The notes under the pieces are model-generated. The model made no database searches and was not told where the DNA came from. It saw only the letters and a list, made by a program, of their open reading frames with translations. A stretch of DNA of 64,000 bases from Rhea pennata. Its lineage: Eukaryota; Chordata; Aves; Rheiformes; Rheidae. Shown here one piece after another: positions 1 to 15,200 of this stretch. Where the stretch lies: assembly GCF_028389875.1 (NCBI RefSeq), contig NC_084673.1, forward strand, positions 11,755,501 to 11,819,500, given 5' to 3'. A program made the position numbers and the translations under genes. Within the stretch, counting starts at the first letter, position 1. Each line of letters opens with the position of its first letter.

Positions 1-3000
1 AAAAAATCTGCCTAGTTTATCACATTTCCTGTGTAAGTAGGAGTCTGTGGAACATTACATTAATTCCATTTTTTCTCAAACTTTTGAGAGGTTCCAACTA
101 CAGTACATGTCTACTATCCTCAGACTTCTGTAGTATCTCTTCACAATAGTGTCCTCCAAAGGAAGCATTACTTCTATATAAATCTTACTGTTGTTCATTC
201 TGTCATTTTTTTTCTAAGTCTTAGTTTTCCTGCGTAGGCTTATTTAAATGCAGCCTTTTTCCTCTTGAAATCACCTTCCCTCCCCTCCCCCCATTTGATG
301 ACTCTTTAAAACATCAAGCAGTTTGTTAGTGTCTCAGAGTACAGTTTCACTATTTGGCTGAGCTGATCTAATAGCAGATCAGTGCTGAAAGGGGAAGGTT
401 TTTCCCCTGTTCCTGTTGGTGCGCTGCCACCCCATCCAGAGCACTGGTACTAGTGTCTGATTGCAAGGTAATTCAGGGCAAGAATCTGAGCTGTCGGATA
501 TACATCTGTTATGCTGAGTTTGTCTTTTCAATCAGTTGAATGTACTTAATAGGGATTAGATGAGTGCCAGAGACAGCTCAAAGTAAGCAGTAGGAGTGCG
601 TGACTGGGAGCAATGAAGAAAGTGGGACAAGAAGAAGAAGCTGCGAGTTGTTAAATTGTTAATCTTTGCTGGGAAGCTGTAGTCTCAAAATGTCCCTATA
701 TGCCCTAGGTGCCTTCCACTTCTGCCCAGCATTCGTACAGGCTGGTGGATAAAAGCGGAGTTCTTGCTGAGGCTCTGCAGCCAGGTGCAATAGATCCTGT
801 CCTGGTCTAGCCCGGAGCCCTCAACTGCAAGATACTAAGTGCCCAAATCTTCTGTCTTCTCTCCAGTTCTTGTTATCAATGTACAGTGTTTAGGCAGGAC
901 ATCTTTTAACAGTATATAAACTGATGACAGATTACTCCAAACAGAGTTTTTAAGTTCTTTTGCTGTCATTCAGACTTTGTGATGCTTTTTGTTCCTCTTG
1001 GACAGAATTAAGTAATTTTCAGTGTTGAAAAATGATTGACTATTACACTTTTCCAATCAATTTTTACTTTTCTCTGTATGCCAACTAATGAGTCACCAAA
1101 CATTTGCATAGACTTCAAGTCATTAGGTCACTTGGGCCTGAACAGTACTGAAGTGTGTTTATGATCAAGAAGAGATGAAAGACAGTCTGTGGGGATGGGA
1201 TTCTTTGAAGTTTGTGAAGGCACAGGGGCACCTCTTCACTGCAGCTGATGCCTCAATTCTCAGCAAGAAAAGACATTTCATCTCCTGTTGAGCTACAGAT
1301 TCAGCTGACTGATATCTTCTGTAGTAGGGGAAGTTACTTTGCCAGTCTGCTCACTGTTTACAAGTGAAATCTCTGCAGGAGTAGTCTCCTGGGGGATGGT
1401 TGGTGGTTCCACTTTCTTCTGGCATTTCAAATACAGCTCTTTTTCCCACTGCACACTGTACACCCACCCTTATTTTGAGGGTAAGCATTACAACTTCATA
1501 CTTCCCTAGCTTGATTTTCAGATGTTCAGAACATTGAAATTAATGGAAGGCTTTTCCATTAACATCAGTAGCTGAATTAGCATTGCCTCTCTCCCTAAAC
1601 CATAACTTAATCACCTATTTTTAGTGTAAACTGCTGCTTTTCAAGCTGTTTTGCCATGAAGTCCCTGCATGAGTGAATTCTACCATTCATCTCTTTCCCT
1701 TTTTACTTCTCCTTTTCCTCTACCAACCTGGATGCAGCACCAGACAATTTTATGTTTAGGAAGTTAGAATGCAGCTGTTTCCTTTCCCCTTTCTATTTTT
1801 GCTCTACTGATTACTTTTTATATCAGTATGTGAGAATGCACTCAGCTGGGAAATGCTGATGTAAACAATTGCAGAAGCTTCTGTAGGGATTTTGTTACGG
1901 ATGTGAAGGTTACACTATGGGCAATGGATAGTGTTTTGAGGCAGCTGTCCTCATGGCACAATGTGAATCACAAATGATGGATGTCTGTGTAGATAGCTGT
2001 GTAGAACAAAAAGGACACTATCTCAGGAACTCAGATAAATTAGTTCTGAGGATTATATTTACCCTTTTCTGACGCTTACATTTGTATTTCTGACTTCTGT
2101 GTAGTTGCGTCTGTGTTGAGGGTAAGCAAGACTGTGCTTGGAGTTTATAACTACAGTGTAATCAAGGAACTGAGTGTTTTGTGGTTTATAGTGGATTGGT
2201 GCTGGGAGGAGTAAGTTTTCAGAGGTGGCCAGAGAAATGTTAATAGGAAGATGGGATGTGAGAGCAGGTAGTTTGTCCATGGATAAGAGGGAGACTTGCA
2301 TGGCATTTAAAACTCAGGAAATGTGTTTGGAACCATTACCCTTCATGCTTTTAAATACTAAATTGGGTCATCAGTGACAGCTAATATCTTTAAACTTTCT
2401 GTATTTGCTTCAATTGAGTAAGCCCTATGTAGTCTGCATGCTGAGTTAGCATGAATCTAAGTTGCTAAGCTGGAGTCCAGGAGCAGTTAAAAGAATGAAG
2501 AGAAGAACACTGCAGCCAAACATGTGGCTCAGTTGAGACCCATGTTTGTCTTTTGGTGTAGTTCTGGTCTCAAATGACTTCATATGCCAGGTGAACATAG
2601 TGAGAGAGAGCTTTCTGGAAAAGCACATGCGCTTTTTAGTAAATGACTTCCTCACTTGCAGAGTAACATGATACTGTCCTACATTTTGCAGCACTGGATA
2701 GGCTGTACAGGACTGATTGACATGTTAGGTACCTCATGCAAAGCATAGAAGGAATTTTTAGGATAAGTTAAAATCGTGAAGGATATGAGAATGCTTGTTC
2801 ATTTGTGTAACCAGAAATGGCAATTAATTTAAGGATTTTTTTTTCCCTTAGTCCTTCACTCCCATGTCTTTTCTTTTTTTAAACAACAGAACTCATAAAA
2901 ACCATTTGTGAATACAGTTCAATTTGACAGTATCTCTTTTCATATGTAGAATATTTTTCAACTTAGTATTTTTGTCAACATATCTTGGCTTTTTTGGTAG

Positions 3001-4055
3001 GATGTCTAATGTCTGGTAATTTGGATATGATTCAACAAATCTGTTGTCTTTTTTGCAGTTTCAAATAAACACTGCGTTGAGATACGAAGTTATTGTGCAA
3101 ACATGATGTACTTCAAGACTCAGAACCAGCTGATCAAAACGTTACTGGTTGCTATAATGAATCTCAGCATCACTTGAGTTCCAACCACACCACCTTGTGG
3201 AACAACTAGCTTTAATCTCAAACTTGATTTTAAGTAATACTTCAATGCAATATTAGGGTAGTTCATACCTGTTCTCTAGTTAATACTGCTGTTCCAATAG
3301 AAAGTTTCCATAAAGAAACTATTAAGGTGTGTAATGTTTGTGTTGCTACTTTAGGCTAGAATTTGATAGCCAATGGTGCCACTAAGAAAAACATTTGAGA
3401 AGCTCCTGTTTCAGCATTGTCACATCATCTGTGCTAGTATAGATGATCAGGAAAGAGGCCAAATTGGAAAAATGACCCAAGCTGAAAATAGTTCTTAAAA
3501 TGGGGAACATCTTGCTGGGTTAACTCAGGAGTGAACCATATGGCTTGTCATGCAGCCATATGAACAGTTGTAGTATGTGTGGGGGGAGGCTTAGATAGTG
3601 ATGCAAAAGCAGGAATGAGTAGAGGTGGTTACAGACAGTTTCAACTGGCATTGCTGCCAGAAAATCCCAGTTTGTCAGACTGTGCCCATAGTGTTGTATG
3701 AGGAATATAATAGTTTCTAGAAGTACTTGAAATAACATTTAAGAACCTTAAACATAACAGGAGTTGGATGGGGCAGTTGAAACAAAATGCATCTAAAGGT
3801 GTGCTTGCTTATAATAGCACGAACTGCTCCTGTGACGTAGGAGGCTAACACTTAGGCAAAATTTAGAGGTCAGAATCAGCAAATAAGCTTGTAGGCCTTT
3901 GCATCCAAATTTGAATCCTGATGCATTCAGACAAGATATGAGTATGGTTACATATTTAACTATATATGATGCACTTTTTGACCTCCCTTTTTGTTAGGAG
4001 AAAACCAGAAAGTCTGATGCCCTTGGGCAGCCAAAAACGAGTATATACACATGAG

Positions 4056-4098
<43 letters not shown>

Positions 4099-7000
4099 CT
4101 CTCTTAAATCCTTCAGTTTCAAATCTGTTAGAAGAATGAACATGAAAGAACAGAAATTGAATGAATGCAGTTGTAGAACTGTGATTTTTGGCAATTACTG
4201 CCATTCAAACAGCAAAAAGACTAATCTGTACTTTGTTTGAAATGGGGAAGATTGGTTTTTAGATGCTCTGAATTTTTAATCTTTTTGCCTTGATGTTTTG
4301 TTTTCCTTGCCCTGTCCTTCAACTGCATCAGGAGACAACTAAAAGCTGTGCAATTCTTTAGAACTCCTTACTGGTCTGCTCAGCAATACTGTAAGACGAT
4401 ATATCCTGACTATTAATAAGTGTTAGCCTAAAAGTGTCACCCTTCCAGTTCTTCACAAGAATGTACTTGGAAATTATGGAATTTTGTGTTCTGTCATGGT
4501 GCATGTAAAATGCTTTACCCTTCATGGATGCGTTGGTTTTTGGTCTTTTGTAAGATGGTGGAAGGATAGCAAGGTTTCAGAAATGGTGATGAGCAGACTG
4601 ACTAAAAAGATTTAAAAGGATGAAAATCTTCATTTTTGCCCTCAGAAATCTTGAGTGTACTAACTGTGCTTAAGTCACCTATCTGATGTCTTAGGCAGAG
4701 TGATTAGTATTTATGGTACACCATTGCAGTTGAATCTGCATAGAGCTTCAACGTGGGTTCTCTAGCCTCTGTTCAACATGTATATGTTGGCAGGGAGGGG
4801 GGATGAAATAAGTAGAGGCTTTCTGTCCTAAACATTTGCATTTTGATGTTATGTCATACTGCTGGTTAAACATGGTCTATTCCAATGAATTGCTGGAGAC
4901 TTGATGGAGGACGCAGCTAGAGAATCTGTGCTTGTCTGCTTTCTCTGGCTGGCTAAAAGGTAAATAATCTAGTTGTCACTCCACCCGGGGTCAGTTCCAG
5001 TGTAGAATAGTTATTTAATTCCATACTCGTACTGTTGAAAGGCCAGCAAGCCCGTCGTCGTCTTCCGAGGCTCGTCACAGAATGCTGCGGCAATTACGTT
5101 TTCTTTCTAATGATTAGAGAGATGGGATCCTCTGTGGATTTATAGGGTGGAAGTACCTATCTGCAGAAAGTATGGTTCTTTCAAGGATACTTCTGACTTA
5201 TGTATGGTTCACTACAGCTTCAGAAGTGAACCTAGTCAGTTGATTCATTTAATATATGATTTCAGCGCATTTTAAGCAGACACAACTTCCCATACGTCAC
5301 AGCATAGTGCCCAGATTACCACAGCATAAATGCAGTAGTCATTTGTACTGAAGCTGTAGTTACTTCATTATTAATCTGAAAATTCTGACTATTTTTTGAG
5401 TGTGTGGACTGCAGCCTTTTCTATTGATGCATTAAAAATGATCTAAAAAAGGAGACTGTAATAAAAGACAGGATAAGAACACTCCACTGAAATGTAATTA
5501 CTCATAGCAATTATAGACACTAGATTTGCACCACAAATACTGCATGCACAGTGGGTATTATGTGGTGCTTGGCAAAGCGCTGGCGATGTCTGTAATAAAC
5601 TGGGTCATCTCTTACAAGAATGTTGTTATTACACTTGAGAGGTCAGGGGATAAGCAGGGTTTAACTCTGAGCTTGGCAGAACTGCTGATTCAATTTGCTC
5701 ACAAGGATTGCTTTTCATTGTGCTTTGATAGACTATTTTCTGCTGAAAGAAGCTTCTGTTTTTCAGAATATGGTCAACAGAACTGATAAATGTAAAGTAT
5801 TCAGCAAACAGTTAATACTCCAGAGGCTAACGCCAAGCCTCAATTCAGTGTGTAGTGGATCTGAAAAGAGGGAATGAGATTTGTATTCATAGACTTTATT
5901 TGTTATAATGAAGTAAAAATAAGAACTGAAATACCGGCTTGTCTTGAGCTGTGAAAAGCATTGTCATAAATATAAAGCTTTTTAGTATTATCTTATCTTT
6001 TCCCCCATTCTATATGAAGCATTAACCATCAATGTTATAAGACTTTTTCTTTTTCCCCCCTCAATTCCTTTGATCCCAAACAAGGGGAGATTTATTAACT
6101 AAATTGGTAGAAAGCAAGTTTTATGTTCATGTAGAAATTTTACCCTTTAGTGCCTCACAAAAGACCAGTTGCAGAGCAATAGATGATTTTTTTGGAGCAG
6201 CAGCTTATAATAGAGGAGTCAAATTTATCATCCCTTTGACCAAGATTGTATATAAATGTTACTGGACGGAATTTGTAATTTCTCCAAGAAATTTATGAAA
6301 GGGCATATATGAGGGTAGTTGGTCTGGATCTAAATTCTGGACAATCTGAAGTGTTCTTTACATTTAGTGAGCATAGGAGTTGAGACTGATCATGCTCTGA
6401 TGGTGTAGCAAGTGAGAGCAGTGTAGCTTAACCCTCTTCCCTTGCTTCTGTGAGATAAGGTAGTGCAACTTATAGCTACTGTGAGCCAGTGTGCAGGGAG
6501 GCAGCTACTGTGATTCATTTAATGCATAGTAATCCTCTTAGCAACTTGAGTTAATCTGAGCCCTTGAATGTCTAGAAGCTTTGTTTTTGTGAAATAGTAA
6601 AATTTCAGGTTAAATAAACTGATACATTCTTCTTTTCATTGCTACAAAGACTGACTATCTGTATTAAAGTCATTACCTATGCAGCCAGAAGATACCTATC
6701 TGTAGACAATGTTTTTGGTTTTCCAAAGGAAACTCAATTCCTGCCTACTTGTCTGTGATTAGTAGGTTATTGTGTGCTAATCTTGGTGAGAAAAGTGGCA
6801 GGAATAAGATATGACTCAAAAGTATAATAATTAAAAAGGGATGTGAAATAATAACTGGGAATATGCTGAGTTTGCTGGTGTGAATTCAGCAGGCATCATA
6901 GTAAGGCTGTTCTCTTCAGTGCTTAAGGGAAGTATTTCTTTTCATTATAGCTTTTAATTTTGTTTCCTGTCTCAGATGTTTCCTAATAACACCATCTTAT

Positions 7001-9247
7001 ATTTACATGCAGTTGTTTCCCTCGTCAGTTTTGTTTCTGCATGTATAGACGTTTTTTTTTTCATATCGGCTGTCTGAGAAAACTTGTTCTTCTTGTTCCT
7101 TCTCTGACCTACAATCAGTATCAGCATGATTAATGTACTGCTGCACAAGCCCTTCAAGAACAAGTGAAAGGATGTGACAGTAACTGCAACAAAAAAGCAA
7201 AATGCCTATTGTCATTTGAAACACCAGGGATTATTTTTGACAAGGAAGTAAAACAAAAGTTTTAAGTTTTTTCTCCATTTCTGCGATAAGTGGCTACACA
7301 AGCTTTCTTTTGGGATGTAGCTACAGAATATTTGCCATAACTTTAAGATGTCTGCTTTGATCTGAACTGATTGAGACTGACTACAAGCCTGTACTTCCAG
7401 CAACATTATATAGCAGTTGTGAGCTGAAAACCATTGAATAATGGAATAATTGGGATAATCTACATGGCATGTTCCAGCAAGGCCTATTAAATATGTAGAA
7501 ATTTTTTGTTTTATTTTCCAGAAAAATAATAATCATGCTAAACTGAGTGACAGATTTTTGCAGCAGTGCTATCTATGAAAACTCCAGAACCAACAGGAAA
7601 TGTTAAATGTTTGTTTATTTAAAAGCTCAGTATATTTTAGAAGGTAAAGTTGTCATGAGCTCCCTGTCCATTCAGGGAGGCTGGAAAGGCCAGAATGACT
7701 TGTTTGTCCTTGTATTTTGAGTTCTGTTGTCATATTCCTTTCTGCCCTCCGCTTCTTTGGTTCGTGGTTACACCTTGCTGTCCTTGCCTTCTCTGTGCAG
7801 TTGTCATAGATCAGCCTTGGGATATATTAACTGAATTCCTTTTAAATGATATTAAATGGCACCATCTTATCTGGGAGTGCATCTGATGAGCTGCAACTGC
7901 TAATACGTGCTTAGTCTGTAAGACTAGACAAGAGCAAGCCTGAAGTAATGTGTACGGGGTGGGCACTGGTCTCAGCACCCACTGTTTTACGCTGCAGATT
8001 AGCCCCTGGTGTGCTGCACTGCCTGCATAAGATGATAGCTTCTGGATGGGGACTGTGGAGAAAGCTGCTATAATTCTATATTTGAATGTAACTATAGCCA
8101 CCCCTCTAACTATAGCTACACTTCTGTTTAATATTAGTATATCAGAGGCTTAAATGCTTCTAATGCTTTGAGAAACAGTGATTTTTAAAAAGAAAACTGC
8201 GGATTGCCATATCCTGAAGATTAGCATTGATAACCATATAAGATTGTCAAATGATTTTAGTTCTGTGAAATTTGTAGTCCACTGTTAAAGTAGCTTCCTT
8301 TTAACTTAACAGTTTTTAAATGAGCAAACCTAGATTTTTAGATACTAAAATCATGGTTAGTTTTTATAAAATGTTAGCAGCTGAAATAATAACAAAATTG
8401 GCTCACAGCAACAAAATGTTGTTACTCCTTACTAATGCAAATTTAACTTTTCTGCATTTATGGACTTCTAACAGCAGGAGAGATGACAAATACGGGTTTT
8501 CACAAAGAAATAGGAAGCTTAATTAAGATCACTGAGCTGAAAGCTACTGAGCTTGTAAGTTCCATTGGGAGGATGATAAACTTGCAAAATGTTGTACTAT
8601 GTACTCATACCAGTGCAAGAGGTGGTAGGAAGTCTAGGTGACTGTTTGTCAGTGTTACTGTTAATATCTGTAATCTACTACCATATCTTGATAAATATGC
8701 ACGTGGAGTTGGGGAACTCACAAATAAAGAGTGGAACCAATTTAAACTCTGAAGCTTACCAAATAAACATTAAAGCATTCCCTTTAGGAACTCAGAATCC
8801 TTTGAATTATGCATGTATTGTAGTTTGCAGTAAGATTAAAGAACTTCAGGCAGGGAGGGTGAGAAACTTGAAAAGCCTTAAGGAATAATATTCATAAATT
8901 GAGTGGAGAGAGTAAACAGCGCAAAAGGAAAAAAGTTATTTTCAGTAAGCTGTATAGAGTGAGATAAAACAAATTAAAAAATCAGGTGGAGCTGAAACAA
9001 AGCTGAAGTGCTTTACACTTACTTTAGCACTACTATTGCCTTTAAAGCAAATCCCAGAGAATTCTTACTGACCTGGATAAAAAACAAACTTAAAAGAAAA
9101 AAATCTTAAGGGAGAGTTAGAAGAAAAGCCAAGGAGACAGTATAATGTATGTCTTACTGTGTGGAAGATCTCTGGAAATGAAATGGTCTGTATTAGCTGA
9201 AAATTTTTTAATCTAATGGTAATTTTTTTTTTCTTTTAATCTCACAG
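1..9247 (+). other. HDX: HDX intron (5' part outside window)
   Basis: No exon, RNA gene or recognisable transposon was found in this 9.2 kb. It lies directly upstream of the first HDX exon in the window, whose acceptor (polypyrimidine then CAG) ends at 9247, so it is intronic on the plus strand. It is AT-rich and CpG-poor except for a CpG-dense patch at about 4980-5100. It also contains an A37 tract at 4060-4096. Short open frames here show no coding resemblance. Earlier HDX exons, including the first homeodomain, must lie outside the window. Confidence 0.7.
4060..4096 (+). repeat. Poly(A) homopolymer, 37 bases
   Basis: Uninterrupted run of A inside the HDX intron. No retrotransposon body was recognised on its 5' side, so it is either a simple repeat or the tail of an element too old to see. 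The flanking sequence is ordinary AT-rich intron. Confidence 0.9.
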
Positions 9248-12200
9248 TTACAGGACCGCACACAGTTTAGTGACCGAGACTTGGCTACCCTAAAGAAATA
9301 CTGGGACAATGGCATGACCAGCCTGGGCTCAGTCTGCAGAGAGAAAATTGAAGCTGTTGCTGCAGAATTAAATGTTGACTGTGAAATAGTGCGGGTAAGA
9401 AATCTGGTGTCTTCCCCTATCTAGTCGCAGAAGCAAAAATAGGACAGATGAAAGCCTTTAAAAATTTCATGAGGAAGCTTGAAATAGATTTCACACATTA
9501 CATAATGAATGACCGTGTTGGGAAGTGCTGTCTTGCTCTTTCTGCAGTCTATATATAGAAAAAAGCCCTCAGGTAAGAGTCTTACTGATCAGCAACCAGA
9601 GTAGCTCTACAAGCTGTCTGACATTCTCTTTAGACTAGAATAAGATTTTAAATAACAGTTAAATTTTTTAGAGGTATCCTAGAAGGCTGATCAAGATAAA
9701 AAGCCCTTCTAAAGATACAGGTATATTTCGTTAATGCTTATATGTCAAAAATAATTGTAAACATGTTAAAGAATGTTCCAAAATAGGAAAATATCTTGAA
9801 GTGAAGTAGGGATGTGATAAAGGACAAAAGATATTGTGAAAGGATCCTGGTCACTGGAACTTGATAGTCCATATAAGTGGTGGTGATGAAGGATTCCATT
9901 AGGGTGATACAGGACTGATGTAGATAATGTGATTCCTTAGAACCGTTTCACATCATCTGTTCCAGAGGTTGGGAAGTTTGGTACAGTGTCTGTTGTAGCC
10001 ACTTCATGCACAATTACCAGGCATATACTGTCTCTCTAAAATGATAGGCATCTCATTCGTTCAGAGTGCTTCCATTCCTCAGCAAGTATTTGGATTGTCT
10101 TTGCAATCAGAATAATCTGTGTTTCTGAAAGGCTTTATTAGTCTTACTTTCTCACCATAATGAAAGTGACAGTTGTGACTAGTCCTTTCAACCTTTGTCC
10201 TCTTTTTTCCACCTCTTTCTTTTGACATTGCTGTGAAAGTGGAACTTGGAGCCCTTATTTTAAAGATTCCTTTTGTGGAGATCTTTTAGGGGAGATGGTA
10301 TATTAAAATGGCACCAAAGTTAATTTCACTGTTAAACACTAATTTGGCTACTTGTTTGTTTTCCTAAGCAGATGTGAATTACCAAAAAAAAAAAAAATGC
10401 ACTTTTCTAGAGGCTGAAAAGAAATTCTTTTCCATGTAGGTGACAAAGTTTCTCCATATTTTCCAAGCTCTTCACCTGTTTTCTGAAGGGTGAAGCTGTT
10501 TTCACTTTTATACAATACTTTATTCACAGGACAGTAAGACTGACACCAGTGCTTGGCTTCCCTTAATTTGTTCCTTTAAGGACATCCTTACTGGCACATA
10601 CAGGATAACAGTACACTAAGACCTTTCAAGTACCTGCTTGAAATGCTTTTTTTTTCCTTCAGGGCAGATAACCAGTTTGCATTAAACTCACATGAACTAC
10701 CTAAGACTTCATGGCATGATCTCTAACAGAATTCACATGCAGGCATGTTTTTTCTTAGTAACAGGTGGTGGTGTTAGTATCTGTCCTACTTCTGCTTCTG
10801 AGTCCTCTATATGACAGACTTGGAAAACATAGAGAGAACTAGGTTGGAGGTTGGTCCTGCACCATGCTATGCTATCTTTATCTGTGCAAAGGCTGAATTT
10901 ATATTACGCTGCACATGTATTCTTCAGTGCTTCCTGTTGACTTGTCTCTAAGACATGTTGTGTGTGTCCTAGCTGTGGGATATTTTCGATAACATACTTC
11001 ACACTGTCCTAAATTAATCTTGAGATCTAGATAGGCATGCCGTATTGTGCTTTCCTCCTTACCCAACAACCTGGATATCCTTTGGAAGGAAACCATTATG
11101 TCTGGGTATTAGTCTGTGATACAGTCTCTTTCTAAAAAGGAGTCAGAGCAAGGCTGTGATGCAGTCAGCAGTGAGGCCTTAGGGAACCACAGAACATCTC
11201 TGCCCTATACTGTATGCTTAGCCAAAAAGAGTTGGACCAAAAGGACACTTGGAGGAAGAATTTTTCCACTTCCAATATGTGTTGCCTTTATGTGTATTTT
11301 ACTGTACTTTGAATTGCAGATAGTGTAGGACTAGCAACTGTTTCTCCATTTGTGAGGTAACAAAATATAAAACTATTTTACATAGATATAAACACATATT
11401 AAATCACTTATTTTAAATTCAATTCAGTATACTTCCCAATTCTTCTCTTGTCATAGCTTTTTAATGAAAATTCTTGATTTGTCCTGTCATTTGTCATGTC
11501 AGACAAGTGATGCTTTTCTGAAAGTACAAAGACTTATCTTTATGATCTCACACTTCCATGAAAGGTCTCTAGTACAAAGGAGATATCAAATCTGTTTTCC
11601 TGTCTCAAAGAAGGATGTTCACTACCATGAGCAGTTCCACTGGATTTGTTCTTTTAAGGTTGAACAGGGCATTTTGTTCCATGGCTTTGGTACTTGGAGA
11701 CTGGATTTGCAGAGTGACTGCTGGTTGCATATCGTGCACATTTCCACCCCCAGGTGTCTTTCATATGTTCCTGAGACAGAAAAAGAGGGAAGAAAAAAGA
11801 GAGAAATTGTCACTTTTAAATATGTGAGCTCCTGCCAGTATTTCATTAAACTTGCAATATTTCTTATATTTGCATTATAATTATTGATTTCTAGTTATGT
11901 TTTCTGGGCTTTTTTCTGGGCTTTGTTTGTAGTTGCCTGAACTTATTTTTGTTCTCTTGACTAATTTAATTTGTTCATACCAATAGAGTGTCTGAAAGGT
12001 GGAATAACCTTCAGTGAGATATTTGATGTTTGGGGACAGGTTGACAACTATCAAGCTCCTCAGAAATATTTGAGTTTTTTTTTTCCCCTAGGGTATAAAG
12101 CTTTTATACAAAAGAGATGTAGTGCTACTCCTAACTACCCTGTCCACAGGCTAGAGACCTATCTTCCTCCTTCCCTGCAGCGCATCAGATAAAAGTTGGA

Positions 12201-15200
12201 ATATTTAAGGTAGTGCTTAAGTCTGAATTCATTAACAAATCAATCAGTTGCAGCAGAATGGTAACTCATTTTTCACAGCTGATTAATGACTCTTGTTGTT
12301 GGGAGCTCTGGGCCTAGTCTAGGTGCAAGTTACGATGGAGCGAGACATTGGAAAAAATGACTAAAGATACTTGATTTTTAAAGCAGCATTTCTGAAGGTT
12401 GCAACCTGGAATCTTTCCTGCATGTTGCAAGTTGACACCCTATCTGGAGAGCTGTAATCATACTTTTTAAGTGGCTCCTTGCCAATCCACATATTTACAA
12501 GCTGCCTCAGGACAGTCATCAGCTGATTCCTTCTGCCTGGACTCCAGCCTTTCATCCCTAACTGTTGCTGGTCATCTGTTTAGTTGAAGCTGGGGAAATT
12601 GCTGCCGAGTTCATTACCAGCTGATCTAAGTAGGTTTCATGAGTCTGATCGCGTGTATGTTATGGATGTTGCTTGATATTTCTGAGGAGGTAAAACTCTA
12701 GGAATATCATTAGAATTATTAAGTTTTTCTACAGAGAAATATTAATTTGTCTGTTTACTTGCTCTTACATCTATCATTGTACTAGACCAGAATATTCAGT
12801 ATAAAGTGTGGGGTATATTATATGGAAGCTTAAGACTTTTCTTTTTCATTTTAGTTCAGAACATTATAAAAAATAAATTCGTGGATTTTATATGACACAT
12901 TCAGTACGTCGAATGATAGACTTACTATCTGCTTTAAAGGATATGTAAAAATACAAGTAAGGCCTACCTTGTTTAGGTTCCTCATTTTTTTTTGCTTAAT
13001 TTCATTTATTAAAAATGAAGCAGATTCTCTCTTAGAGTTCTTAGCACTTTAGTGTCACTATAAAATTGAGAAAATCTAACAAATAGCATTATACTGTTGT
13101 AAAAAAAGAAAAAAAAAAAGAACATAGGTCTGGAAGAGGCTACTTATGTGGTACCCTCTACCTCAAAAGTACAAAATGTTCAAAAATCCCTACTTTGCTC
13201 TTGGGACAAATTAGAGAGCTGGAAAATCAAATACCATGCAACAAGAAGATTTTTGCCAAAATTAGTATTAAGCATGTTCCCTTTTAACTGGCAAAAAAGC
13301 CAGTTTGTTTGGCCTAAACTTTTTTTTCTTCTTTTTCAAGGTTGGCACTGCATTAAACTATCTTTAATAGTTAGGACTGCTGTTAATATTTTTTAAAATT
13401 TCTATTTCATAATCAAGATATAAACAAAATTTCTTAATGTTTTATACTAACATTTCCCATGCTATTCATCTATCAGAACTGTATTTAGAGGAAGTGGAAT
13501 GGGGAGGAGGAGAATTGCAGGTATTTCTGAAGTAAGGCCAAAAGTAGTGTTGCCTTGTACATTTCTAAAGAAAAATCTCCTGGAATATTTTAGTGTGTTT
13601 GATGAACTCTGTTGGACTGGAGACCTTATGATAGAGGTATGCATTTTACCATATCCTGATCATATGGTTTCAAAAACAGCAGTTGGCCATACTTTCTAGA
13701 GATACCTTTGATTTTTAGTGTTCCACAAATTCTAGCACTTAAATGACCATGCTGTACATGCAGTAATCATGTCTGTAATCATCATAGTAATCAAGTATGC
13801 GGTATATGGTTATAACTTATCTGGGCAAACTGCATAATTATCATTCCTGGGTCAGTATGGAGTGAGGTCTTTGAACAAGGAGAAAGGTCCCGCTTGTACT
13901 TTTGGTGATGCTCTTACTGGCGTTTTTGATGTCATGGAAGGGGGTGGAGAGCTGGATCAAGAAAACTGGAAATTAAGAGAGGGCAAAGAAGTTGATTCCT
14001 GGCTCTGAGAAAGATTTTTTTTGGATGCCAGTGAAGAACAGACCTTGAAGGAAAAAAATGGGGACAAGAGCTGTTAAGTAGAATGTAAATTGGACAAGAG
14101 GTTACAAGACTGAGTAATGCACAGGAAGAGAGAGTTAAGAGGTAAAGAGTTGCAGACAACTCTTAGTCCTTTATGCTAAACTCTATTTTTTCAGCTGCTA
14201 ACCCTTAGCATAGGTTTTTCTTTATAATTCCTCAAAGAAAGGAGGTCAATTGCCAGTTACACAGCTCCACAACCACACAACTTGGAGAATTTTTAATTTT
14301 CTTTTTTCTTTGCAAAGAGTGTCAGTTATTACGTAAAATGAACTTAAAGTGTCAAAACCTGTCTGACTATCAATGATTTTTCCAAATTCCTTGATCCTGG
14401 ACCTGTTCCATCTCCCACCACTGTTTATAGTATGCTCTTACACCTTTCTGCAAGCAGTACTTCTTAAAGACTCATCTTCTATCCAGAGAAGACAAAGATG
14501 ATAATGCTCTGAACTTGCTTATTTGTTCCAAGTTAAGTTTCCTCTGTAAAGTAGAGTGATGTAAAGTTAGCATCTCGGTAATTTGTGCTTTAAGAAATCC
14601 TAGAACAGGTTGAATGTGTGGGTTACTGGATACCTTAGTAGCCTAGTGGAAGTCATTGCAGGGGGATAACCTGGATTAAAGATTTTACATTAAATCCATA
14701 GAATAGCCTGGGAGGGACCTCGCAAGGTCATCTAATCCAACTCTTGAGCAGAGCTAGGCTAGATTGCTCAGGACATTGTTCAGTAAAATTATGCGTATCT
14801 CCAGAGTTGGAGATTCCACAACTTTTGTGGACAAACTGTTCTAATGCTTAACTCCCCTCACTGTGAAGTGTGCCTTTTCTTCCCTCCCCTTATTTCCAGT
14901 CAGAATTTACCTTGCTGCAACTTGTGACTGTCACTTCTTTTCCTTTTGCTCTATAGCCTCTTAACCTTCCCTTTTCCCCTGTATTGGAGGACTGAAACTG
15001 GACATGGTATTCCAGGAAGCAGCCTCATGAATGTCGAATACAGAGGAATAATCACCTGCCTTGAACTGCTGACTACTCCTGTTCCTATAGTCTAGATATG
15101 CTAATTTCACTTGGTTGTGGGCCTGTTGCTTTTGTTATAGTTTCTGATATCATTCATGTTTATTTCTCTTACAAGACGTGGATTGGGAATCGAAGACGGA

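Noticed and set aside
11464-11880. 138-residue open frame in an HDX intron
   Set aside because: Lacks recognisable domains or splice context. Length is within what AT-balanced intronic DNA gives by chance.
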